Source: Candidatus Dormiibacterota bacterium (GTDB lineage Bacteria; Chloroflexota; Dormibacteria; Dormibacterales; Dormibacteraceae). From it: 45,187 nucleotides of DNA. The translations under genes and the position numbers were made by a program. How positions within the stretch are numbered: the stretch's first letter is position 1; each line of letters begins with the position of its first letter. The stretch covers positions 1 through 45,187 of the forward strand of contig CATPBP010000160.1 in NCBI GenBank assembly GCA_955652675.1. Reading direction: 5' to 3'. The notes beneath the pieces are model-generated. The model did not search any database. It was not told the DNA's origin and saw only the letters and a program-made list of their open reading frames with translations. Below, one piece after another: positions 1-7,311 of this stretch.

Positions 1-103
1 AGTAAGGCTGTCGGTCCGGGAGGATCTTCTCCAGCGAAAGCCGCCGAGCCACGCTGCCTCTAACGGCTGCCGTCCAGCTTCGCGACGAGACCTCCTCGTT
101 CAT
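1..103 (-). CDS. Start of a larger gene, possibly a b-type cytochrome (partial)
   Basis: The ATG at 103 overlaps the stop of the upstream 48-codon gene (ATGA), and the frame stays open to the window edge, giving 34 codons. The visible residues end in EKILPDRQPY. That motif resembles the cytosolic N-terminus that precedes the first membrane helix of actinobacterial-type cytochrome b N-terminal-domain proteins, but this is from memory and the diagnostic haem-binding helices lie outside the window. The translational overlap with a one-helix membrane protein supports a membrane complex. It could be any membrane protein; only the existence of the gene is well supported. Confidence 0.45.
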   Translation of the reverse strand, partial: MNEEVSSRSWTAAVRGSVARRLSLEKILPDRQPY

Positions 104-246
104 CGCGACGACCGTCCACGACGATTGCCGGGGAAGGGTGCAAACAATGCGACGGCGAAGAGCACGATCATCCCTCCGAATAGGAGCAGATTGGGCACCG
201 AGACAACGATGAATCCGAGGTGCAGGTAGCCGGCGGGTGAGTCCAC
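100..246 (-). CDS. Small single-helix membrane protein, 48 aa
   Basis: A 48-codon gene starts with GTG at 246, five bases after a strong Shine-Dalgarno AGGAGGG (252-258). The protein has a short polar start (DSPAGYLHLG), one hydrophobic helix at about residues 10-36 (containing FIVVSVPNLLLFGG), a PFPG turn and a basic tail (NRRGRSSR), so the C-terminus is probably cytosolic. It sits 17 bases after the preceding cistron and overlaps the next gene by four bases, so all three look co-transcribed and translationally coupled. Function is unknown; small proteins of this shape often accompany respiratory cytochromes. The transcript probably starts at the repeat-type promoter at 648-692. Confidence 0.72.
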   Translation of the reverse strand: MDSPAGYLHLGFIVVSVPNLLLFGGMIVLFAVALFAPFPGNRRGRSSR

Positions 247-263
247 TTCAACCCTCCTTTGGA

Positions 264-599
264 TCAGTGGCCCTGAGTGCGAGAGCGAGGGAGCCTTGCC
301 GAACGGCGCACCAGAGTGAATCGGTTGCGTTCTGGACCATCGGGAGGCAGGTCACTCGTCAGGCTTCGCGAGGGTGCGCCGAGCTCAATGATTGCCGTCG
401 TAGTCAAGGGACCATTGCCTCGGGTGGAGACTGCCTTCATGGGTGCCGGTGCCGCCATAAGCGCGTTCATCACCTCGCTCGGGATCGGGAACCGGAAGGG
501 GATCCCTCTCGGGTACCTCTTGGCGATCCTGGGGCTGGACAACGCCATCACAAGCATCGGGAGGACCAAGATCCCTACCCAAATGATCGGTGCCCTCAT
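264..599 (-). CDS. Small membrane-anchored protein of unknown function, 111 aa
   Basis: The start at 599 is chosen because GAGGAG lies eight bases upstream; a longer reading to 647 has no such signal. One hydrophobic segment at about residues 4-21 (IIWVGILVLPMLVMAL) is followed by a polar, arginine- and proline-rich tail that resembles no family I know. It is the first cistron of the three-gene operon that runs off the left edge, and it is preceded by the triple-heptamer promoter. The first 60 residues look protein-like; the C-terminal half is low-complexity and could reflect drift or a frame error. Confidence 0.5.
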   Translation of the reverse strand: MRAPIIWVGILVLPMLVMALSSPRIAKRYPRGIPFRFPIPSEVMNALMAAPAPMKAVSTRGNGPLTTTAIIELGAPSRSLTSDLPPDGPERNRFTLVRRSARLPRSRTQGH

Positions 600-647
600 C
601 GAACTATCTCCTCGGGCCGGCGCTTCCCGTCGCCCCTTTGGAACCAC

Positions 648-692
648 ACCCTGGGCGCCCTGCCATCACCGTCGCGTGACGCCGGCGTGACG
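648..692 (-). promoter_or_regulatory. Tandem 11-bp repeat promoter, copy 1
   Basis: Plus-strand heptamers CATCACC (664-670), CGTGACG (675-681) and CGTGACG (686-692) are spaced exactly 11 bp apart. Read in the direction of the downstream genes they are CGTCACG, CGTCACG, GGTGATG. Ten bases after GTGATG lies CAGGGT (653-648), a weak -10-like hexamer. This would start a transcript about 40 bases before the 599 start codon. The same layout recurs at 5804-5848, 10526-10570 and in part at 26604-26637. The rest of 693-932 holds nothing I recognise. Confidence 0.75.
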
Positions 693-932
693 GCCTGAAA
701 TCGCCGTCGGACAATCGAGGACCTCCTTCAGCCGGGTGCGAACGATCGCGCGACGACCTCCGCATCGACCAGATTCAGGGACAGTCAGCGCGCGAGGGCG
801 CGGCACACCTCAGGCCGGGACCGAGCGGTTACTCGATCCGATCGCGAAGGGGATCGCTACGATCCGAGCTGGACCAGGTTGCGAGAGATGGTGGAGGTAC
901 AGGCGGCTTCGCAGCTGAGCGCGGACCAGCGG

Positions 933-1280
933 TCATGGCTGTCGCCCGCTCGTTGGACCTGGTGGGCTCGCGTCTGCGCTATTGTGCCGTGCCCGCCTGG
1001 CAACCAAGCGCAGCTGCAGAATCCGACCTCCTCCGAAGGCGAGGACGATGACCGCCCCTAGAATGACGGCGAACAGCAGCGCAATGGCCAGCGGCAGGTG
1101 ACCATGGAAGGTCAGGAAGTACAGCTCTACGCTCTGCAGGTTCTGCAAGATGAAGACCAGGATCACCAGCAAGGCCACGACGCCCACGACCAGCGCAGTC
1201 CAGGCCCCGCTGAGTCGGGTCTGTTGCTCGCCCGGATAGGGTCCACCCGGCGGTGCCTCTGGAGAAGAAGGTCTGTCCAT
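933..1280 (-). CDS. LapA-domain (DUF1049-like) membrane protein, 115 aa
   Basis: The ATG at 1280 starts a protein with a short proline-rich cytosolic N-terminus, a transmembrane helix at about residues 26-48 (ending in ILQNLQSVELYF), a second helix at about 58-82, and a basic C-terminal tail. Two helices with the 'QN' and 'V.L.FL' pattern at the end of helix 1 are typical of the LapA/DUF1049 family, whose proteobacterial members aid lipopolysaccharide assembly; in organisms without LPS the role is unknown. The frame extends upstream to 1412, but that part is not family-like. The ribosome-binding site is weak. It stands alone on this strand. Confidence 0.72.
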   Translation of the reverse strand: MDRPSSPEAPPGGPYPGEQQTRLSGAWTALVVGVVALLVILVFILQNLQSVELYFLTFHGHLPLAIALLFAVILGAVIVLAFGGGRILQLRLVARRARHNSADASPPGPTSGRQP

Positions 1281-1649
1281 CACTTCTCTGTAACCCTCAC
1301 CGACGAGCCAAGTCAAGCGGGAACGCAACCAGGGGGGAGGGACACACTGCTCGCACCCGCGCGCGGCGAGTTCGGCGCTGGCGTGGGCCTCTTCCAGCCC
1401 ATTGTCGATCATCCGTACCGGGGCGCCGGCGCCCCCAATCTGTCGTCCCCATCGGCTCGCTTGACTGGGTGAGACTGGCTCCGAGCGCGGGATACCTCGC
1501 GCCGGCTCCCAAAGGGGTGAGGCAAACCGCCAATCTCCCCAGCCCTCCTGCGACTGTAGGCCGGCAGCGGGGCACCACCTGTCTTATGGCCGCGGGCCGC
1601 GTGCGCCATGTTAAGGGCGCCGGCTACTTGGGGCCGTTCTGCTCCCCGC
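1281..1649. other. Gap with no recognisable gene
   Basis: Open frames occur on both strands here because of the high GC content, but none gives a recognisable protein or a ribosome-binding site. The region precedes the universal-stress-protein remnant and may contain its decayed N-terminal half. Confidence 0.4.
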
Positions 1650-1890
1650 ACGGGCTCGTAGAGGGCTTGAAGCGCGAGATCGAGGCTGCCGGCGTACCAG
1701 ACAGGGCTGAAGTTCGTCGGCGGCTGGCGGGCAGGGTGGCGCAAGCGATCCTGGATGCCGTGACGAGCACGAGGCCAACATGGTCGTGATGGGATCGCGC
1801 GGAGTCTCCGACTTACGCGGACTCCTGTTGGGAAGCGTTACACACGAGGTCCTTCAGCTCAGTGACCGGGCGGTACTGGTTGCTCGCTAG
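1650..1890 (+). pseudogene. Universal stress protein remnant (frameshifted, N-terminus lost)
   Basis: Two adjacent frames together give a UspA C-terminal half. The first reads AGVPDRAEVRRRLAGRVAQ and then ILDA, up to about 1755. A one-base shift then leads to HEANMVVMGSRG, followed by GLLLGSVTHEVLQLSDRAVL and the stop at 1888-1890. The MGSRG-x9-GSV-H pattern is the ATP-binding signature of Usp proteins. The N-terminal strand with the 'VDGS' motif is absent upstream. The frameshift plus missing N-terminus mark a dead gene. Usp proteins are typical companions of the DevR-type stress genes found elsewhere in this window. Confidence 0.75.
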
Positions 1891-1941
1891 CCAGTACACA
1901 CTGGCTCATTGAGGGCCACGCTGGCAGGCCTTGAGCGCTCG

Positions 1942-2814
1942 TTATCCCTTCGCCGAGTCGGTGAGCGCCTCGGCGCCGCGCACGATATCCATGAGTTCTT
2001 CGGTGATCGTTGCCTGTCGGAGCTTATTGGCGGTCAGGCTGAGCTCTTCGATCATGTCATTCGCTGCGTTGGTCGCGTTCTGCATCGCGATCATCTGGGC
2101 CGAGTAGAAACTGGCCTGGTTCTCCAACACTGCTTCGTAAACCTGCGTCTCAATGTAACGCGGCAGCAGCGCGGCGAGCACCTCCTCCGGCCCCGGCTCG
2201 TAGAGGTAGAGAGTCGTCGGCCGACCACCTTCTCGCCGGGGGAGTTCCACGGGCAGCAGTGTGCGCACAACGGGATCCTGCCGCAGGGCCGAGACGTAGC
2301 GGGCGTAGCCCAGCAACACCGTATCCACACGCTCCTCTTCGTACTCCTTGAGCGCGGCCGCGATCGCCGGCAGCACCGCGGCGATGCCGGGGCGGTCCTT
2401 CAACCCAGAGGTGTCCGCGACCAGGTCGCGTCCGAACCTGGCCAGCCAGTTGCGGCCCTTGCGCCCGATGGTGACGTAGCGGGCCTGCCCTTGGTGGTGC
2501 TTCATCACGTAGCGGAGGACGGCGCGAAGAGTGTTGCTGTTCAGCGCACCGGCCAGACCCTTGTCGGAGGTGACCACGATCATCAGAGCCCGGTCCCCAT
2601 CGCGCCGCTCGAGGTAGGGGTGTCGGTACTCGCCAGCCAGCTCGGCGGTGGTCTGCATCACTTCCACCATCTTCTCCGCATACGGGCGCGTCGCTTCCAC
2701 CGTCTGCCGGGCACGGCGAAGCCTGGTGCTGGCGACCATCTGCATGGCTCTCGTGATCTTGCCCGTGTTCTGGACGCTTCGGATACGGCGGCGAAGGTCG
2801 AGTACGGAGGGCAC
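1942..2814 (-). CDS. atpG: ATP synthase F1 subunit gamma, isolated copy
   Basis: A 290-residue protein of normal length, starting at GTG 2814 nine bases after GGAGAGG. Both coiled-coil ends that form the rotor shaft are intact: N-terminal RRRIRSVQNTGKITRAMQM and C-terminal AMQNATNAANDMIEELSLTA. The central Rossmann-like domain has VVTSDKGLAGALN. The gene is alone: an atpA tail lies directly upstream in decayed form, and no atpD follows. A gene order ending in atpA-atpG is found in N-ATPase operons, whereas ordinary operons continue into atpD, so this may be the last intact gene of a lost alternative ATPase. It could also be a displaced standard subunit. Confidence 0.93.
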   Translation of the reverse strand: MPSVLDLRRRIRSVQNTGKITRAMQMVASTRLRRARQTVEATRPYAEKMVEVMQTTAELAGEYRHPYLERRDGDRALMIVVTSDKGLAGALNSNTLRAVLRYVMKHHQGQARYVTIGRKGRNWLARFGRDLVADTSGLKDRPGIAAVLPAIAAALKEYEEERVDTVLLGYARYVSALRQDPVVRTLLPVELPRREGGRPTTLYLYEPGPEEVLAALLPRYIETQVYEAVLENQASFYSAQMIAMQNATNAANDMIEELSLTANKLRQATITEELMDIVRGAEALTDSAKG

Positions 2815-2823
2815 GCGCGATCA

Positions 2824-2990
2824 CCTCTCCTTGAACGCAGACTGTCGACTGGAACAGGTCATGGTCTCATTGAGTACCTGTCCGTCCTGCCTCAGCTGCA
2901 GGCGCGTGGACTGGTCGATCTGGTGCGGAACTGGGCTGAGGCCTTCAGTTCGCGGTACTGCCCGCGATCCCACGTCGACCGCCGGGGACC
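2824..2990 (-). pseudogene. atpA: Decayed C-terminus of ATP synthase subunit alpha
   Basis: Just upstream of atpG two frames together match the C-terminal domain of F1 alpha. One reads GQYRELKASAQF, like the family's AQYRELxAFAQFGSDLD. After a frameshift near 2935 the other reads IDQSTRLQLRQ then GQVLNE, like the family's DQxTRxQLxRGxRLVE. The normal end of the subunit is missing, and in-frame stops occur upstream. Position and order (alpha then gamma) agree with an ATP synthase operon. The match rests on short conserved stretches recalled from the family. Confidence 0.55.
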
Positions 2991-3248
2991 CGACCCGTGG
3001 ACCTCCTCGGTGAGCTCGCCAATCCAAGCGCCGGTAGGTCGTGGTCAGGTCTTCGTCGGCAAAGTCCACCCCGGGTGAGCCGCCAGTGACACGCTCGGTC
3101 AGTTGATCCATGAATCACTCGCCCCGCGGCCGACCATGGTCCGATACAGCACCACTCCTCAAAGTATGCGACGAGGTGGCCGTTGATGGACATGGCCCAG
3201 GCGATGACCAAAGAAGGGGCTCAGGAATGTGACCGCCGGCGCCCGTCC

Positions 3249-5639
3249 TCAATAGGGCCAAACCCAATCGCGGATTTCCGGCGCGTCATCCCCGTGGGCC
3301 CGCGTATACTGGCGCGCCCTTAGCCGCTCGTCCACCATGCGCTGGCGGAGATGGGCGGCGCGCGAGCCCAGCTGAGGCACCCGGTCGATCACGTCCATCA
3401 CCAGGTGGAAGCGGTCGAGGTCGTTCAGCATCACCATGTCGAAGGGCGTGGTGGTGGTGCCCTCCTCCTTGTAGCCGCGGACGTGCAGGTTGGTGTGATT
3501 ATGACGGCGATAGGTCAGCCGGTGGATCAGCCAGGGGTAGCCGTGGTAGGCGAAGATCACCGGCTTGTCCGGTGTGAAGAGGGCGTCGAACTGTGCGTCT
3601 GGTAGGCCGTGCGGATGTTCCGTCTCCGACTCCAGGCGCATCAGGTCGACCACGTTGACGACCCGCACCCGCAGCTCGGGTAGGTGCTCCCGGAGCATCG
3701 CGGCCGCCGCCACCGTCTCCAGAGTGGGGATGTCGCCGCAGCAGGCGAGGACGACGTCCGGCTCGCCGCCGTCGTCGCTACTCGCCCACTCCCAGATTCC
3801 GAGGCCACGCGTGCAGTGGAGGACAGCCTCATCCATCGAGAGATAGTTGAGCGCCGGCTGCTTGCCGGCCACGACGACGTTGACGTAGTGGCGGCTGCGC
3901 AGGCAGTGGTAGGCCACCGAGAGCAGGGTGTTGGTGTCGGGCGGCAGGTAGACGCGGACGATCTCCGCCTTCTTGTTTATGACGTGGTCGATGAACCCCG
4001 GATCCTGGTGTGAGAAGCCGTTTTGATCCTGCCGCCAGACAAGCGACGTGAGCAGGTAGTTGAGTGAGGGGATAGGGCGTCGCCAGGGGATGCCTCGCGT
4101 CGTCTTGAGCCACTTGGCGTGCTGGTTGAACATGGAGTCGACGATGTGGATGAAGGCCTCGTAGCAGTTGAAGAGACCGTGGCGCCCGGTCAGCAGGTAG
4201 CCTTCGAGCCAGCCCTGACACAGATGCTCACTCAGCACTTCCATGACGCGCCCGTCGGGTGAAAGGTGGTCGTCGAAGCGCGGCCGCACCTCCTCCAGCC
4301 AGGTGCGATCCGTCACCTCGAAGAGATGGCTGAGGCGGTTCGAGGCAGTCTCGTCGGGTCCCATGACGCGAAAACTGGACGGGTTCATGCGCATGACGTC
4401 ACGAAGGAAGGCTCCAAGCACCCGTGTGGCCTCGGAGGAGGAGGTGGCAGGCTTCGCCGCGTCCACCGCATAGTCCTCAAAGTCGGGCAGCTTCAGGTCC
4501 TGGAGCAGGAGGCCGCCATTGGTGTGCGGGTTCGCGCTCATCCGGCGGTCGCCCGTCGGAGGCAGCTCGGCGAGCTCTGGGATCAAAGCACCGGCCTCGT
4601 CGAAGAGCTCCTCGGGGCGGTACGTGTGCATCCACTGCTCGAGGATTCGCAGGTGCTCCGGGTTGTTGGCCAGGTCCGCCACCGGCACCTGGTGGGAACG
4701 AAAGCTGCCTTCTACCGGCTGCCCGTCCACCTCTTTGGGTCCGGTCCAGCCCTTGGGCGTGCGGAGAACCATCATGGGCCAACGCGGACGCTCGGCGACT
4801 CCCTTGTGACGGGCGCCTGACTGGATGTCAGCGATCTGATCGAGGACGCGCTCGAGAGCGGCCGCCATGAGCTGGTGCATCTGCTCCGGCTCCTCGCCTG
4901 TCACGAACACAGGGTCGTAGCCGTAGCCTTGGAGTAGACTGCGCAGCTCTTCCTCAGGGAGGCGGGCGAGAATTGTCGGATTGGCGATCTTGTAGCCGTT
5001 GAGGTGGAGGATGGGAAGCACGGCGCCGTCCCGCGCTGGGTTGAGGAACTTGTTCGAGTGCCAGCTGGTGGCCAGCGGACCGGTCTCAGCCTCGCCGTCG
5101 CCTACCACGCAGACGACGAGCAGGTCGGGGTTGTCGAAGGCGGCCCCGAAGGCGTGGGCGAGCGCGTAGCCGAGCTCGCCGCCCTCGTGGATGGATCCCG
5201 GCGTCTCCGGCGCGACATGACTGGGAATGCCGCCCGGAAAGGAGAACTGGCGGAAGAGTCGCCGCACCCCATCGACGTCCCGGCTCATGCTGGGGTAGAC
5301 CTCGCTGTAAGTGCCCTCCAAGTAGGCGTTGGCGACGATGCCGGGTCCTCCGTGCCCCGGACCGATGACGTACATCGCGTTCAGATCACGCGCCTTGATC
5401 ACCCGGTTGGCGTGGACGTAGATGAAGTTGAGCCCCGGCGTGGTTCCCCAGTGGCCGAGCAGCCGCGGCTTTACGTGCTCGAGCTTCAGCGGTTCGCGCA
5501 GCAATGGGTTGTCGAGCAGGTAGATCTGGCCGACCGAGAGATAGTTGGCCGCCCGCCAGTAGGCGTCGAGGCGGGCGATCTCTTTGCCATCGAGGGGTCC
5601 GCTGATGGTGGCGGTCGAGCTATCGGTGGGGGAGGCCAT
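3249..5639 (-). CDS. xfp: Phosphoketolase (xylulose-5-P/fructose-6-P)
   Basis: This TPP enzyme cleaves xylulose-5-phosphate (and often fructose-6-phosphate) with phosphate to acetyl-phosphate plus a shorter sugar phosphate. At 796 residues it is full length. Visible signatures are the active-site histidines in [11 protein letters not shown] (H63) and GPGHGGPG (H96), the TPP-binding [16 protein letters not shown] starting near residue 180, and the C-terminal NVVDLM region with [27 protein letters not shown] lies seven bases before the ATG. Transcription probably starts from the repeat-type promoter at 5804-5848, leaving a leader of about 155 bases. It is monocistronic. It may feed the ADP-forming acyl-CoA synthetase encoded at 21222-23972, although no phosphotransacetylase is visible. 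Confidence 0.96.
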   Translation of the reverse strand: MASPTDSSTATISGPLDGKEIARLDAYWRAANYLSVGQIYLLDNPLLREPLKLEHVKPRLLGHWGTTPGLNFIYVHANRVIKARDLNAMYVIGPGHGGPGIVANAYLEGTYSEVYPSMSRDVDGVRRLFRQFSFPGGIPSHVAPETPGSIHEGGELGYALAHAFGAAFDNPDLLVVCVVGDGEAETGPLATSWHSNKFLNPARDGAVLPILHLNGYKIANPTILARLPEEELRSLLQGYGYDPVFVTGEEPEQMHQLMAAALERVLDQIADIQSGARHKGVAERPRWPMMVLRTPKGWTGPKEVDGQPVEGSFRSHQVPVADLANNPEHLRILEQWMHTYRPEELFDEAGALIPELAELPPTGDRRMSANPHTNGGLLLQDLKLPDFEDYAVDAAKPATSSSEATRVLGAFLRDVMRMNPSSFRVMGPDETASNRLSHLFEVTDRTWLEEVRPRFDDHLSPDGRVMEVLSEHLCQGWLEGYLLTGRHGLFNCYEAFIHIVDSMFNQHAKWLKTTRGIPWRRPIPSLNYLLTSLVWRQDQNGFSHQDPGFIDHVINKKAEIVRVYLPPDTNTLLSVAYHCLRSRHYVNVVVAGKQPALNYLSMDEAVLHCTRGLGIWEWASSDDGGEPDVVLACCGDIPTLETVAAAAMLREHLPELRVRVVNVVDLMRLESETEHPHGLPDAQFDALFTPDKPVIFAYHGYPWLIHRLTYRRHNHTNLHVRGYKEEGTTTTPFDMVMLNDLDRFHLVMDVIDRVPQLGSRAAHLRQRMVDERLRARQYTRAHGDDAPEIRDWVWPY

Positions 5640-5803
5640 ACCGTTCTCTCCTTAACGTCACTAGGCGACGACTGATAAATCGCTTGGAGCCTACCGGCTC
5701 ACGCCGAAGGCTGTCTCAAAGGCCGAGCCGGCGATCGTATTGACTGGCATCCGCGCTTCTCCAGAGGTGTCTAGGGGGATCGGCACAACTCCGATCGCGA
5801 ACA

Positions 5804-5848
5804 ACTCTGACGACCTCGGCATCACCTTGCCGTGACGTCAGCGTGACG
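5804..5848 (-). promoter_or_regulatory. Tandem 11-bp repeat promoter, copy 2 (phosphoketolase)
   Basis: Plus-strand heptamers CATCACC (5820-5826), CGTGACG (5831-5837) and CGTGACG (5842-5848) have the same 11-bp period as copy 1, and CAGAGT (5809-5804) lies ten bases beyond GTGATG as a -10-like element. It precedes phosphoketolase. The rest of the 5640-5999 gap holds no gene; a 9-bp inverted repeat (GGTGGAAGC at 5891-5899, GCTTCCACC at 5940-5948) is the only other structure I see. Confidence 0.75.
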
Positions 5849-5999
5849 CACGTCTGGCGACGCTGGCGGCAGCGGCCGTACTCGCTAGCCGGTGGAAGCG
5901 AGCCGCTGCCCTATTGCCGCCGAGCTCGACATCGAGCCGGCTTCCACCCGGCGCCCCCGCCGATCCCTTCCACTCGGCCCGGGCTCAAGTGGTACAGGG

Positions 6000-6152
6000 T
6001 CAACGGCGATCGAGTTCCTGAACTCGCCGCTCGAGGTCACGGACCAGTTGCTCCAGCTCGCTCAATCTGTTTTCCAGCCCGTAGGTAAATAGCTGATCAA
6101 CCCGGAGCTGTAGGTGATCGATCCGGGCGTTTAGGTCGTCCAAATCAGCCAT
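6000..6152 (-). CDS. Short coiled-coil protein, 50 aa
   Basis: A 50-codon gene with GGGAGGA (6161-6167) eight bases before its ATG. Almost the whole protein is one heptad-patterned helix: DLDDLNARIDHLQLRVDQL, then LENRLSELEQLVRDLERRV and QELDRR. Leucine, valine and isoleucine fall at a/d positions, so a parallel or antiparallel coiled coil is expected. There is no membrane segment and no known domain; the role may be oligomerisation or scaffolding. It stands between a strong hairpin (6292-6334) and the phosphoketolase promoter. Confidence 0.7.
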   Translation of the reverse strand: MADLDDLNARIDHLQLRVDQLFTYGLENRLSELEQLVRDLERRVQELDRR

Positions 6153-6291
6153 TGAGTTATTCCTCCCAGCCTAGAGCCGTTTTCGCAATCACCGGCCGGA
6201 CAGCGGGCCAATCCTGCCCCCGGCCGAGCCGAATCACGGCCCGCGAGCCGACGACGGGCCGCCTTCGGTCGGTGCGGCTCATCCTAGTGGG

Positions 6292-6334
6292 TCTGGACGA
6301 GGTCCGGAGCTCCGGCCGGATGGCCTCGTCCAGA
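6292..6334 (-). terminator. Strong hairpin downstream of the VIT-family gene
   Basis: A perfect 11-bp stem (TCTGGACGAGG at 6292-6302 with CCTCGTCCAGA at 6324-6334) encloses a loop that itself contains the palindrome CCGGAGCTCCGG (6304-6315). It lies 83 bases beyond the stop of the transporter gene in its direction of transcription. There is no T-tract, so termination is inferred from position and stability only. Confidence 0.45.
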
Positions 6335-6416
6335 ATCCCCGGAGGAGTCAGCAGTGGGTCAGTACACCGCTTCCCGCCGAGCCAGTGAGCTCTGTGACAG
6401 ACCGTGCCCACCGACG

Positions 6417-7115
6417 TCACAGGCCAACGGCTCCAACGAGGCGGCCGATGAACGCGGTAACCGCCATGGCCACCGCGCCCCCTGCCATCACTCGTAGCGC
6501 TGCCCGGCTCGCTGATGCGCCGCCCACGCGGCCGCCAACCATCCCCAGGACAGCGAGAGAGAGGAGGGCGGCGACTGCAATGGTTGCGGTACGGAACGGG
6601 GTTGGCGTAAGGATCGCAACCAAGAGTGGCAGTGCAGCTCCAGCAGCAAAGCTTAGAGCCGAGACCAGGGCCGCCTGAACCGGTCGCGCCATCGCGGCTG
6701 GCCTCAACCCCAGCTCCTCGCGGAGATGGGTATCGAGTGGGTTGATTGCAGTGAGGCGTTCCGCCACTGTGCGAGCCAGAGCGCGCTCTAGCCCGCGGCG
6801 AACGTACAGCTCGGTGAGCTCGTCTAGCTCCCGGCTCGGGTCGCGCTCGAGCTGAGTGGACTCAAGCTTGATGTCGGCCTCTTCGGCGTCTCGCTGCGAG
6901 CTGACCGAAACATACTCGCCGGCCGCCATCGACATCGCGCCAGCCACGAGTCCAGCGAACCCGGCGACGAGGACGGCGGCGCCGGGGGCCGCGGAGGCGG
7001 CGACGCCGATCATCAGGCTAGCGGTGGAGACGATGCCGTCGTCCGCGCCGAGCACCGCAGCTCGAAGCCATCCGGCTCGGCCGCTTCGATGCAACTTCAG
7101 ATGGCGACGTGGCAT
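6417..7115 (-). CDS. VIT1/CCC1-family iron/manganese transporter
   Basis: A 232-residue integral membrane protein of the VIT/CCC1 family, which moves Fe2+ or Mn2+ across membranes. The ATG at 7115 is preferred because the family begins directly before the first helix (LRAAVLGADDGIVSTASLMIGV, residues about 16-38). The signature GADDGIVSTASL is present, followed by a second helix with AGAMSMAAGEYVSVSSQRDAE. A cytosolic helical hairpin carries metal-binding-type glutamates (EEADI, ERDPSRELDELTELYV), and three more helices lie at the C-terminus. The frame extends upstream to 7238 but with non-family sequence. The ribosome-binding site is weak. No cluster partner is evident. Confidence 0.88.
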   Translation of the reverse strand: MPRRHLKLHRSGRAGWLRAAVLGADDGIVSTASLMIGVAASAAPGAAVLVAGFAGLVAGAMSMAAGEYVSVSSQRDAEEADIKLESTQLERDPSRELDELTELYVRRGLERALARTVAERLTAINPLDTHLREELGLRPAAMARPVQAALVSALSFAAGAALPLLVAILTPTPFRTATIAVAALLSLAVLGMVGGRVGGASASRAALRVMAGGAVAMAVTAFIGRLVGAVGL

Positions 7116-7311
7116 GGTGTCATTGTCCCTGCACGTCTCTCCGGCCGAGCGGTGTCCCTCACGCGGGCAGTATCGCGGGAGTGTAGGACTTCCGGATCTG
7201 ATTGAGATCGATGTCCTCGGCCCCCACCTTGACTGCATTTGGCGCAGGGTGGGGCGACGGCTAGTTGTTATGCAGCGCTAGAGACGACCTGGATGATGTG
7301 TAAGCCTACCT

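Noticed and set aside
1277-1306. CATCACT...TGTAACC...CCGACGA near the LapA-like start as a further copy of the repeat promoter
   Set aside because: Only the first heptamer is close to the consensus and the site overlaps the start codon.
1909-3078. Long plus-strand frame of 389 codons over the atpG region
   Set aside because: It is the antisense shadow of atpG, which has full-length family motifs and a ribosome-binding site; the shadow product resembles nothing.
4266-5675. Several long plus-strand frames opposite phosphoketolase
   Set aside because: High GC content opens antisense frames; the minus strand encodes an intact 796-residue phosphoketolase.
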